From: Amaranthus tricolor
Taxonomy: Eukaryota > Streptophyta > Magnoliopsida > Caryophyllales > Amaranthaceae
NCBI RefSeq assembly: GCF_026212465.1
Contig: NC_080059.1
Span: forward strand, 20,029,043 to 20,093,042
Length of the DNA: 64,000 nt
Direction: 5' to 3'
The first letter of the stretch is position 1. Each line of letters opens with the position of its first letter. Shown in pieces: positions 38,043-52,171 of the stretch. A program made the position numbers and the translations under genes. The notes under the pieces are model-generated. The model saw nothing but the letters and a program-made list of their open reading frames with translations. It searched no databases and had not been told where the DNA came from.

Positions 38043-39036
38043 TAGGGATGGCAACGGGTCGGATCTGGACCGGGTCCAGGTGGACCCGGATCCAAATCCG
38101 TTTTCTAGAACAGGATCCAGATCCGGACCCGGATCCGCGGGTCCAGTTTTGCAAGACCCAGATCCGGATCCGCGGATACTGCGGATCCAATACCGGATCC
38201 GGGTCCAAAACGGGTCCAGTTATGATTTTTTTTTCCTCCATTTTTAGGCCTCTTTCTTCATCTTCTACTAAACAAGAAACCCTAGATCATCACCATCCAA
38301 ACCCAAACCAAATAGATCAACTTTTCCCTTTATGGTTCAATACTAATACTTATCATTTGGTTCAATCATTGATTAAACACCCAACAAGACTAAATTAACT
38401 CAATCTGAAGGGTTCAATCAAACCCTCCAAAAATCTCTTATAAACACCCAAACAATCCCATTTTTGGTTCCAGAAGCTTCTAAAACTCAACCCCATTTGA
38501 CGAATTGGGATTTTGAAAATAAAATCTCTGATAATCTACAAAATATAAGTAATAATAATAACATCCCTAACACTACATCATTTCCTTCCTTGTATAGCAC
38601 CAATCAGAACCCTCAACTTTGTGACTGAGAGTAAGCGGTGGCCGCCTCCGGTGACTGAGAGTGCTCGACTTTGTGAGTGACTGCGAGTCTGCGACTGGCT
38701 GACTGCTAATCGAAGATTCGAAGGAATGGGTTATGGGCGTGATTGCGTGAATGACTGCGTGAGGCCTGAGGGAAGTGAGTGTGAGACTTTGAGGGAGGGT
38801 ATAGGGTTTTAAATCTTAATATATATTTAAAATTTAAAAAAAAAAAAAAACGGGTCCTCCAGATCCGCGGGTCCGGGTCTGGGTATTTTTCTCAGATCCG
38901 GATCCGGACCCGTGAAATTTTAACGGATCCGGACCCGATCTGGATCCGAAGGGTCCAATTTTTTTGGACCCAGATCCGTGAAAACGGATACGGATCCACG
39001 GATCCGGGTCGGGTCCAATACCCATTGCCATCCCTA
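38043..39036. mobile_element. Non-autonomous hAT element carrying coding-like DNA
   Basis: Perfect 8-bp duplication ATGGAGAC (38035-38042 and 39037-39044) and 16-bp terminal repeats TAGGGATGGCAACGGG / TAGGGATGGCAATGGG, one mismatch. Both subterminal zones (38058-38220 and 38850-39020) are arrays of GGATCCGGACCC-type words. The centre is not repeat-like and contains an apparent captured coding segment at 38222-38628. No transposase. Confidence 0.95.
38222..38628 (+). pseudogene. Coding-like segment captured in the hAT element, source unknown
   Basis: Two open stretches joined by one shift near 38395: first SSSSTKQETLDHHHPNPNQI and LFPLWFNTNTYHLVQSLIKH, then SEGFNQTLQKSLINTQTIPF, TNWDFENKISDNLQNI and PSLYSTNQNPQLCD to a TGA at 38626. 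The composition (Asn, Ser, Thr, Pro) is like the disordered part of a plant transcription factor, but I do not recognise the gene. It lacks the GGATCC words that fill the rest of the element. Confidence 0.5.
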
Positions 39037-39044
39037 ATGGAGAC

Positions 39045-42457
<3,413 letters not shown>

Positions 42458-45400
42458 TAGGGATGGCCACGGAGCGGGTTACCCGGAACCGAACCGGTGC
42501 CGAACTGCTGGAAACCGGAACCGTTTGCGACAGCTTTGTAACCGGCCCGAACCGCGGAACCATGAAACCGCCGGAAAAAAACTGCTTGAACCGGACCTCA
42601 AAACCACGGGCCGGAACCGGATTCGATCCGGGTGAACCGGACCACAGGTTCCTTTGAACCGAAATCGGAACCGGTCCGGGTGAACCGGACCACAGGTTCC
42701 TTGGAACCGGAACCGGAACCGGTCCGAATGAACTGGACCACAAGTTCTTTGGAACCGGAACCGGACCAACGGTTCCATGGAACCGGAACCAGAACCGGTT
42801 CGGGTGAACCGGCCCAGCGGTTCTTTGGAACCGGACCGGAAAAAGAGCCGTTATACTAGCCGTTTTATAGCCGTTGCATGATTTTCCTATAAATACATAT
42901 CACTTTCAATCATTTTCATTCACAACTCATCTCTTCTCCTACTCTCTCTACTTACTCTCTCTACTTAATTACTTAATTACGCAATTATTCTCTTAATTAC
43001 ATAATTAGGCTTTTAATTATTTCTTAATTTAGTTAATTACATAATTAGTCTATTAATTATTTATTTTTTTTTAATTCTATTATTATTTCAATATTATCAT
43101 GTCTTCTTTTTTGAAAAAAGCCTCTAAAAAAGTTACTAAAGTGGCAAAATCATTGGGAGGTTTTAGCTCCAAAAGAAAGGCCACTTCAACTCCGTCGATA
43201 TCATCAACACCTTTGATTAGTAATTATAATTATGAACCAAATTATCCAGAAGGGTACGACCAAGAATTACACAATTATGCAGAAGAAGTGGAAAGAGAAA
43301 TACAAATTGATGAAGAAGAAGAAGAACAAGAAGAAGAACAAGAATTACACAATTATTATTTATTGTGGTATTTGAGTATTATTATTTATTTTTTTCGGGT
43401 AACCCACTTCAAATTGATTAAATTTTAAATTAATATTTATTTATATATTGTAGTATTTGAGTATGTCTTTATATTTAAATTTAGATGAAGATGAACCAGT
43501 AAGACAACCTTTTTCGGCAATGCCACCTCCTAGTGGTAGAGTTGTTTCACATGTGTGGTCTTATTTTACAAAAGAACCAACCGACAATCCAGATGTTTTC
43601 TTATGCACTTGTCAAATTTGTGAAACTCAAGGAGTAAAGCCCTTAGTTTCATACAATTTCGCCAGAGGTAAATACTTTTTCAATTTTTTATACATACATT
43701 ATATATTCATATTTTATAAAAATTTATTTATTGTGTTTTGTGAATACGTGTTAGGTGGTGGTACGGGATCTTTTAACAAACATTTGGCAAAGAAGCATGG
43801 AATCACAAAAGAAACTCATGCAGCAAGTGGCAGCGGGACCACAAGTGGAAGCCGACAGTGGGACATTCCCAGCACAAGTATGCCTTTTAAATATAATCGT
43901 AATGATATGATGGATGAATTTTCTAAGTATGTAATTTGTGATGAATTGTCATTTAACCATGGTGAAAGTAGGGCATACGAGCGTTACACTAGAAAAACTT
44001 TGCAATCACAATATAGAGTAATCCCTAGGAGCACTCTTAAACGACGCACAATTAAATTATATGAAACAATGCGCTATGAATTAGTAGAAATGTTTAAATC
44101 TCGTAATGGTAGGGTTAGCATAACAACTGATATTTAGTCTGCTGCCCCACATTAAGAAATATGTGTGTAACAGCACATTGGATAGATCAAAATTGGATTA
44201 TTCAAAAAAGAATAATTGCTTTTGAGGCAATGCTGAAAGACATACGGGTGAAAACATAAAATACAGATTAATAGAGATATGTAAAGAATGGAACTTATTA
44301 GATAGATATTTTGTTGTTCTACCGATAATGCAACCGCTAACACTAAATGTATGGAACTTTTGTATAAGGAAACTGCATTTAGTTTTATCCTTGGCGGTAG
44401 ATTATTACACATACGTTGTTGTGCCATATAGTAAACTTATCTTGCCAAACAGGTATAAAACAATTAAGTGATTTATTAGATCCAATTAGAGACATAGTGA
44501 AGTGGCTTAGAATTGGACAGATAAAGAGACGATATAAGCAATTATGTGACCATTATCAACTAAAAAAAGTGTATTGGTCATTAGATACTCCTATACGTTG
44601 GGGCTCAACCAAAAATTTATTAAGAAAAGCGATTGCTTATCGTCCAGTTATAACACAACTTTATAGTGAGTGTATAGATAGCTACATAATTAACGACACA
44701 TTGGAACTACCTATAGATGTACATAAAATATTAGAAGCTTATGACCACGCAACTAAGATTTTATCATATGTTTACGAACCAAACGTCCACTTAGTTATAA
44801 GTGCGTGTATTACTATTTTTTATCATCTTCTTAAACATACGCATGATGATACTAACCCATATTTAAAGCCGATTCTTGCAGATATGATGGATAAGTGGAA
44901 GACATCTTTTACCGAGTTTCCTTTTATTTATGGAATTGCAACCATTTTAGACCCATGTTTTAAGACAGAAGTCCTTACTAAAGTAATTGGATTTTACTAC
45001 CAATCATTAGATCGCCCGCCTAGTGATGTACATAATTATGTTGGAACTTGTAAAAAACTTTTAGCAGAACTTTATGATTACTATGCTAGTGTATATAACC
45101 CAAAACGCGATACGTCTAGGCGTGCAAGCGTCTTGGCACGTTCCTCTTATTATAATTCCGTAATAGCTAATATAATGAGCCAAGATGATAGTTTTGTAAG
45201 ACCATCTTCTTCTTCACCCTCCACTGCATATTTAGAATTAGATAATTATCTTAAACATCACTTTGAAATTGATCAAGATAGCTATAATATTTTAGAGTGG
45301 TGGAAAGAAAAATGTATAAAATTTCCCATATTATCGAGAATTGCAAAGGATATCCTTGCAATTCCTGCTTCTACGATTGCGTCGGAGTCTGCTTTTAGTG

Positions 45401-46155
45401 CAGGTAAAAGAGTTTTAAGACAAAAAGAGATCTCGTCTTGCTCCACATAGTATTCAAATATGTGTTTGCAAGAAAGATTGGGATCAAGCGGAGATTCAAA
45501 CACAAGGACTAAGGAATGATGATGATCAAGGCGATGATGATGATCCATGGATGATGATGGATACATCTGCATCATCATCAGGTGGAGAGTCAGCGGAAGC
45601 ATCTAACCAACCAGATGATGATGACGAAGACGAATAGGATCCATCGGACAATGATAAATCAACATTCAACAACTACAAATAAAAGGTATGACAAAGAACT
45701 ACGTGGGCTTTGATTCCTTCGGGATACATAGGCAGCTTAGTATTTCTTTGGGTACTAGGTTCAAGTCCATTTTCTCCCTCTTTTTTTATTAATCATCTTT
45801 ATCGACATTATCGTTGATTCGTTTCTTATTAATTTATTTTTTTCATTCTTTTTAGTAAATATTTTAATAATGATGACAACTTGACAAGCAATGAATTTCG
45901 CTAATAATCAAGTAATCATCAAAGGTACGTCCACAGTATTATAGTATTTTTATATTATATAAATATTTAAAGGAAAAATAAAAATGGAACCGATGGTCCG
46001 ACCCGCCCGTCCCGCGAGTTGGAACCGCCGGAACCGCCTCATGAACCGCCAAGGAACCGTTTGGAACCGCCCGGAACCGGAACCGTTCGCGACAGGTTCC
46101 AAATGGAACCGGAACTGAAACGGAACCGGTCCAACCCAGACCGTGGCCATGCCTA
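42458..46155 (+). mobile_element. hAT transposon, 3.7 kb, formerly autonomous
   Basis: Perfect 8-bp duplication TATATGTT (42450-42457 and 46156-46163). Terminal repeats TAGGGATGGCCACGG and TAGGCATGGCCACGG, one mismatch. Subterminal arrays of GGAACCGG words at 42475-42850 and 45985-46140. A broken transposase lies between. The 3' part holds AACTACGTGGGCTTTGATTC and CGGGATACATAGGCAGC (45690-45740), a conserved non-coding stretch of this hAT family. Confidence 0.96.
43099..45637 (+). pseudogene. hAT transposase (BED finger, hATC dimerisation), broken
   Basis: Exon one encodes a Lys-rich start (MSSFLKKASKKVTKVAKSLG) and an acidic patch. A BED zinc finger follows (SHVWSYFTKEPTDNPDV, CTCQIC, then after an apparent intron near 43668-43753, FNKHLAKKHG). 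Lesions: TAG at 44135-44137 where relatives have Trp (TTDI*SAAPH), shifts at about 44155, 44230 and 44425, and a shift near 45425. The long open part 44416-45450 contains RWGSTKNLLRKA, TILDPCFK and the hATC motif IPASTIASESAFSAGKRVL. The shifted C terminus is acidic (DDDQGDDDDP), ending at TAG 45635. RICESLEEPER-like. Confidence 0.93.
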
Positions 46156-46163
46156 TATATGTT

Positions 46164-47265
46164 TAACATATTTATGGGTCTCGTTTAAGACTCTTTAACA
46201 CGAACTGTTTTAATATATTATATATGCCAATAATCTTCTCTTATTAATTTGTCTAGTTTAAATTTGATGAACAACAATAATTTAAACAAAATCAATTTTT
46301 AAAATACTTCAAAAATCGTTTTTTCCTATATTGAGGTCCAAGAAAAAAATACTTCAATATGCAATTAAGGTCTAGTAAAAATGAAAAATTGAGGGCCATG
46401 ACCTTGAGCAACTGCAATCGCATCGCGTATATCTTTGAGACTACTCTATTATCTTGTCATTTACAAATATTCTATAGTTAGTTGCCTAGCTAAGGTACCC
46501 AATTAAGTAATTACTAGATATTTAGCCGTTAGTCTTCCTAATTGTTTGAATAAGGACATATTAATCTTATATAGAGTCTAATATAGACGAGCAAGTCTTA
46601 TATGAGACCGTCTTATTGTGAGATGGGCCCATACAAACAGCCCAAAATTAAACTTACAAAGCAGTTAACTAAATAAAAACAATTTTTTTCATTAAATTTT
46701 AAGAAATTAAAAATTGGGCCACGATTCCATAAAAGTTTCTTTATGGGTTTGAAATTTACCAAATTAATCGGTATAATAGTTCAAAATTTTATATTTCATG
46801 TAAAGAATAACACTTCGATCATCTAAAGAGCAATTAAAATAATAAAAACAATTAAAATTAAACGTGTTGAGGTTTTCAGATTTTAAAAAACAAATGATAA
46901 ATAGACGAATATGTCATATGTCTTATGTGGCTTTGCCATTGTGTGGAGCCATTTTCAAAAAAAAAACACAGACGGATATAAATAATAATTAACTTGGTAA
47001 AATTTGATGAAAAAAGAAAAATATTTGTATGATTATAACTTATGTCACTGCTCATAAATAGAATTTGATTTCAAATAGTTGATAATATATAATAAAAATA
47101 TTTAAATAAATGAGATTTATATAAAAATTAAATTTTCATATAATGCTTAAGTAGTTAAGTTTAAAATATTTTTCAAATTACAAATCTATGTAGTATTGGA
47201 ATGTTTGTCCATATGAACGATAGATCAGTTGACATTGTAAGCAATTTATATTAATTAAAAAAAAT
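46164..47265. other. AT-rich intergenic DNA, nothing recognised
   Basis: No reading frame or repeat of note. A GAGACCGTCTTATTGTGAGA word at about 46600 resembles the one at 41720. Confidence 0.5.
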
Positions 47266-47461
47266 AGGACTTAACTCGACAAATCTTGGCCCTATTTTTT
47301 ATAACCCCATTCTCTCCATTTCCTCTTTAAAATAATCATTTATCCTCTCTCACTCTCCCAAACAGGACTTAACTCGACAAATCTTGGCCCTATTTTTTAT
47401 AACCCCATTCTCTCCATTTCCTCTTTAAAATAATCATTTATCCTCTCTCACTCTCCCAAAC
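47266..47461. repeat. 98-bp direct tandem duplication
   Basis: Two copies, 47266-47363 and 47364-47461, starting AGGACTTAACTCGACAAATC and ending CACTCTCCCAAAC, identical as far as I can read. A diverged copy of the last 50 bases lies on the far side of the copia element at 51064-51120. Confidence 0.9.
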
Positions 47462-47465
47462 GTAT

Positions 47466-47652
47466 ATTATAATTAGGGTTAAGACAAGTGTTTAGGCTTT
47501 GAATACTAATTTGTATTAATTTCATAAGAATTCTACAACTGATTAAATATACAAGCTATAAGACTAATAATAGAAACAAATCAATTAAGAATAATCTACT
47601 CCTAAAATTATTTTTATTTCCTATATTACAATATATGACATGATTTCCTACA
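47466..47652 (-). mobile_element. 3' LTR of the minus-strand copia element
   Basis: About 187 bp matching 50861-51063 with scattered differences. It seems to lack about 20 bases at its outer end. Confidence 0.8.
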
Positions 47653-47751
47653 CTCCCCTTCAAGTTAGGTTTTCGAGTCACCAATACCTAACTTGCACAA
47701 AGTTTGTTCCAAAGCTTCTAAAGTAATAGCCTTCGTAAGTATATCTGCCAG

Positions 47752-48447
47752 CTAATCCTTTAATTTGACAAAGGGAAGACTTATGATCTTGCTCTCCAGT
47801 TTCTCCTTTATGAAATATCTATCAAACTCTACATGCTTGGTTCGATCATGTTGAACTGAGTTTCCCGAGATACTGGTTGTAGCTTTATTATCACAAAACA
47901 ACATGCATGTCTTCTTTTGTGGGAAGTGCAGTTCACTCAAAAGTTTCTTTAGCCACATCACTTGAGTAATACCTTTAGCAATACCCCAAAACTCTGCTTC
48001 TGCATTAGATAAGGCTACAACTTTCTGCTTCTTACTTTTCCATGTAACAAGGTTTCCTCCTACCAAGGTAAAGTACCTAGATGTTGACCTTCTATCATCT
48101 CGGTGTCCTGCTCAGTCTGCATCTGTATAGGCAAGAAGGTCTAAGTGATCATTTTTCTTAAACATAATGCCCTTGCTGGTTGTACCCTTCAAGTACCTTA
48201 GAATCGTCATAATTATTATCATATGTTGTATCTGTGGTTGATGCGTAAATCTGCTTACTCCACCAACTGTGTATGCAATGTCTGCCCGTGTATGAGAAAG
48301 GTAGATAAGCTTACCAACCACTCGCTGAAATTGCCCTATGTTTGCCATTTTTTCTAATTAATCATCCAAAGGCCATGATTAGCAACAATAGCTGTTTCAG
48401 CAGGCTTATAATCTACCATGTCAGTTTCTGCTAGCAAGTCAAGAATC
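47752..48447 (-). pseudogene. pol: Copia reverse transcriptase tail and RNase H, minus strand
   Basis: Reading from 48447 down: ILDLLAETDMVDYKPAETAI, a stop, then FQRVVGKLIYLSHTRADIAY, TILRYLKGTTSKGI and LLAYTDADWAGH of the end of RT and start of RNase H, a shift near 48110, then VALSNAEAEFWGIAKGI, LFCDNKATTSISGN and HDRTKHVEFDRYFIKEKL. These are canonical copia motifs. A stop at about 47750 precedes the usual end. Confidence 0.9.
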
Positions 48448-50044
48448 TACCAAAATTTAAGTTATGTGTGAAATTTAATTTTATTTAAATATTAATAGAA
48501 TAAAGTTTTACTTAATTGGTTTATAACAAGAAATATTGATTTTTGCGAAAATATAAGTTTTATCTATTTTATAACTAGAAGTATTGTTTTTGGTAAACTT
48601 ATAAAGTGTTACTTGTTTTATAACTAGAAAAATTGATTTTGTCAAGTTATTAGTTTTATTTGTTGTATCATTAGAAATTTAAGTTTTTTGTGAACTTAAT
48701 AAGTTACTTGTTTTTTAAACTTGAAATATTAATTTTTGGAATTTTATCAAAAGAATACATTTTACTTGATTTTTATTAAAATATTTGTTTTTGGGAAAAG
48801 AATAGAAGTTTTATTGGTTTTAGAGTTAGAAATATTGATTAGAGAACTTATTTCAAGAGAAATAAACTTTTTAGTCGCTACTTGTAAAAAAAATTATTAA
48901 TTTGGAGACTATATGAACTTAAGGTGAATTTATTTAACAAGTAAGCTATTAAATATAAAGTTTTGAATAGATTTTAATGAGTAAAAATTTAGTAGCTAAC
49001 TATAAGGGTATAAAGGTAAATTTAATATTTTGATTAAAAATTTTATTAAATAAAGGAAGTTACCACCTAAGTTGGTCAAAGTCAAAGTCAACTTGTAGTA
49101 ATTAAAATGTGATGTGCTTGTGTGAAATTTTCTGTGTACTGATTGAATGACCTTAATAGTAAGGTAATACCGAACTATAGACCGACATGTAAAATCCCGG
49201 CGCCTGTGTGTAGCCGGTACGTAAAATGCGGTGTAAGACAGTGGGTTAGCTACCTATCCTGTAGAACCTCGAGCATAATTGTATTGGAGGGGTGACGATC
49301 CTCACCATAGTTAAATGTAGGGTTTCGGCCCTAATTTAGCCAGATCCTTACATATATCAGGTGTCATATTGTTGTGCTTGTTGATCAGTGATAAACTTGA
49401 TTATTGTTGATGCTATGAGGTATGGTACGGTTATGAGTATTAACCAACTGAACTTGCTTAAGTATTAAGATTATCGAATTGTATAAGTGGCAGTAACGTA
49501 CTTCTGCCATGGTTGAGAATGGTATCTTAATGACTTGAAAGTATGGAACGGTAAAAGAATATGGTAAAAGTATACAGTAGTGTCAATTAATTCTAAGTTC
49601 GTACTCTAATTATTATTTTGTAAATGAAGTGTATTGTTTTCGTATTTTGAGCTGGATAGGGAGTTATGCTCGGTGTTAAGCGTTGAGCGATTCAATCTAC
49701 TGTCATCCGTATTATGGATGGCAGCATGTTGCAGGATTTAGTTTCAGGTTCCGATCCAGCCCACAGCTACAATTTATTTATGCTATAGAGGACTTAGATG
49801 CAAATTGTTTATATACTTCATGTTTGATGATTTGACGTATTAATTTTTAATTATTGTGTATATTTGGAACGAACGATATGTATTTTTATTTTCCTAATTT
49901 TATGTAATATTTATCGTTTCTAATAAGCATTTTTTTAATTTTAAAGGTTTTTAGCAGATCGGCATTTTCAGACTTCCGCATTATTTTGTAAAAATTTTCA
50001 TTAATGTTAACTACGTATCGAGATTGTCGCTCCTGCTACACGCC
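48448..50044. mobile_element. Gypsy-LTR-like segment inside the copia element (edges approximate)
   Basis: Interrupts the minus-strand copia between RT and gag. The right part (49140-50044) resembles plant gypsy LTRs and ends GTCGCTCCTGCTACA; the word ACTTCCGC near its end is shared with the LTRs at 25290 and 53810. The left part (48460-49010) is a set of degenerate AT-rich units around AGAAATATTGATTTT. The left edge has no TG start, and a target duplication cannot be tested because flanking copia sequence is lost. Confidence 0.45.
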
Positions 50045-50847
50045 TTCCCCATTAATACATGAGCTTTTGAGCAATAAAGGGACACCAGTGTGTTTTACGA
50101 TTTCCAGGTTTATTGGTGCCTTGGTGGCGACCCTCCTGTTTCGTAGATCATCTAACCACTCGGGGTAACTATGAAGTTTGAAGCATCCTTCCTTGGTATG
50201 GCGGGTACCACCACAGTGACTACACTAGAGTTTACGTTGGTCGTCTTCTTCTCGCCTCTGAGGTACAAATCATTTAACCATGGCCAACCCTATTCCACAT
50301 AGTAGGATTAGGCACTATCGATCTATTTTCTTCCACAGAGTAGTAAGATTGTCATAGTAAATTTCAATTGAGTCTCTTTCTTGGATTAAAGTTGTTGTCT
50401 ATGAACTTAAGTCATAAATTTGAAGTTCATCCCTACTACTCCTTAAGAGAGCTTCAATCCCTTGCCATAACTCACATGCAGTAGTTTAATTAATAAACTG
50501 ATTTACAAAATCTGGGTCGATGTTTTTGATTATCCATGTTATCACCATGGAATCTCGTTAAGCCAATTATGAATACTGTGGGTCCGTTTGTGGTGGAGGT
50601 GCATCACTGATGTGATTGAGCCGCCCTCGACTACAAATAGCTATGTGCATTGATTTGCACCATTTGGTATAATAATGGTACGTGAGTCGTTCAAATACAC
50701 GAATTCCTGAGCTTTCTATTGTCACAATAGTTTTGTTGAGGGTTTGAGTAATTGTTAAATTTTCCGATGATCGGGTTATCACAGTCAATGTAAGATAGAT
50801 GATGAGAACCGAAAAAAAGGTATCAGATTTTCGGATCTGAACCTCAC
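50045..50847 (-). pseudogene. gag: Copia gag, minus strand, broken
   Basis: Read from 50788 down: an open 73-codon stretch with FERLTYHYYTKWCKSMHIAI, then a shifted part containing RDSMVITWIIKNIDPDFVNQ, YTTACELWQGIEALL and IQERDSIEIYYDNLTTLWKK, the copia gag domain. Near 50160-50060 it reads NRRVATKAPINLEIVKHTG, from the region before pol. Several stops. Confidence 0.75.
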
Positions 50848-50860
50848 GGCTCTGATACCA
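50848..50860 (-). other. Primer binding site of the minus-strand copia element
   Basis: TGGTATCAGAGCC on the minus strand, directly after the 5' LTR: tRNA-Met type, perfect. Confidence 0.88.
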
Positions 50861-51063
50861 TATAAGATAAAATAATGCGAAAATTAGGGTTAAAACAAGT
50901 GTTTAGGGTTTGAATACTGGTGTGTATTAATTTCATAAGAACACTACAATTTATTAAATACACAAGCTATAAGACTAATAATGGAAACAAAATCAATTAA
51001 GAATAATCTACTCCTAAAATTATTCTATTTCCTATATTACAATGTATGACATAATTTCCTACA
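50861..51063 (-). mobile_element. 5' LTR of the minus-strand copia element
   Basis: 203 bp from TGTAGGAAATTATG (minus strand) to ATTTTATCTTATA, next to the primer site. Confidence 0.85.
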
Positions 51064-52166
51064 CTCTCCATTCCCCTTTAAAAAATCATTCTTCATCCCC
51101 TCTCTCTTCCAAATGTAGATAATATTCTCCTTCAGCATTCTTTTGTTTGATTTTAATGCATATGGATTAATTATACTATTTTCGATAAATTATGTATGAT
51201 TTTTACAATTAATGTTTTGAATTATGGGTGATTTGATAGTTATGATAATGAAGAGTTATAGATTAATGTTCCACACATGTTTTTTTACCTTGCTAATTAT
51301 ATGAGTTAGTAGAAATATAGACAATATTGAATGATGTAATGGTGAATTAAAGAGAAGCTTCACCCGATTGACACGGAGTTCTTCTTCAATTTGTCAACCA
51401 TATAACTTAAATCAGTCAATATAAAATTTTTACTATGTGTTTTTTTCCTCCATTTTCTTAAAGTCATCATATGAAAATTCATACTTGAAAGCTTTCTCCT
51501 CATTCCTAGTTATAGTACTCAATTGGGCAAAAAAATAGATAACAATGTGATTTGAGAATTGTTTTAGGTGAAATTATGGAAAATATGAACAATTATTCTT
51601 GATTTTCTTTTTTTTTTTTTCTAGAATTTTGAAGTGGATGTTGACCATATATTGAAGGTTTATACAATGTTGCATTGAAAATTGGAAAAATTGTTTTAAA
51701 ACTTCCAACTTTAGATGTTCCAATAAAATAAATCACAATAGATTGTTCTTTTAAAAGTCTCACATTTAAGGGTATTTCATTTTTAAACACCTAACTATTT
51801 TGACCGATAAAAGGCCAAAATAAATACTTAACGTAATTTTATTGATTTATGTATATTTTCTTTTAAATTTTTTAAAAAAAGTTAAGAATTTTAAATAGTT
51901 TTTTAAAGTTGAGATTTATAAAATAAGAATTTTGTAAATACTATCTCAAAGCTAAAATCTCTAGAAGTTATTTTGGAGGAAAAAAGTTTTGGACTTGAAA
52001 CACTCAAAATTGAGATTCTTAATTTCAAATTTTTCAACCAAATTTGGTTTAATTTAAGGGGGCATTTGATACGTGAGAATCATAATTTAACAATAAAAAG
52101 GTGGGATCGGGATTGAAATTGAACAGTTGAAAATTATAAAATATAATTCAATCTCTGATTTGAAAT
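51064..52166. other. AT-rich intergenic DNA, nothing recognised
   Basis: Starts with a diverged copy of the CTCTCC-rich unit found at 47310-47461. No reading frame with family resemblance. Confidence 0.5.
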
Positions 52167-52171
52167 GTTAA

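Larger units (their letters stand above)
47466..51063 (-). mobile_element. Tnt1-like Ty1/copia element, minus strand, with most of pol replaced
   Basis: Short LTRs (50861-51063, 203 bp, and 47466-47652, about 187 bp) start TGTAGGAAAT on the minus strand. The primer site TGGTATCAGAGCC (50848-50860) and the polypurine tract ACTTGAAGGGGAG (47653-47665) are in the right places. Gag and the reverse transcriptase/RNase H end remain; protease, integrase and most of reverse transcriptase are missing, with unrelated LTR-like DNA (48448-50044) in their place. Confidence 0.88.

Noticed and set aside
42632..42859. 75-codon frame rich in Pro, Glu and Gly
   Set aside because: The GGAACCGG subterminal array of the hAT read through; same for 45939-46169 on the minus strand.
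48460..49010. A satellite array with AGAAATATTGATTTT units
   Set aside because: The units are too diverged and irregular to call a tandem array; kept as part of an LTR-like segment.
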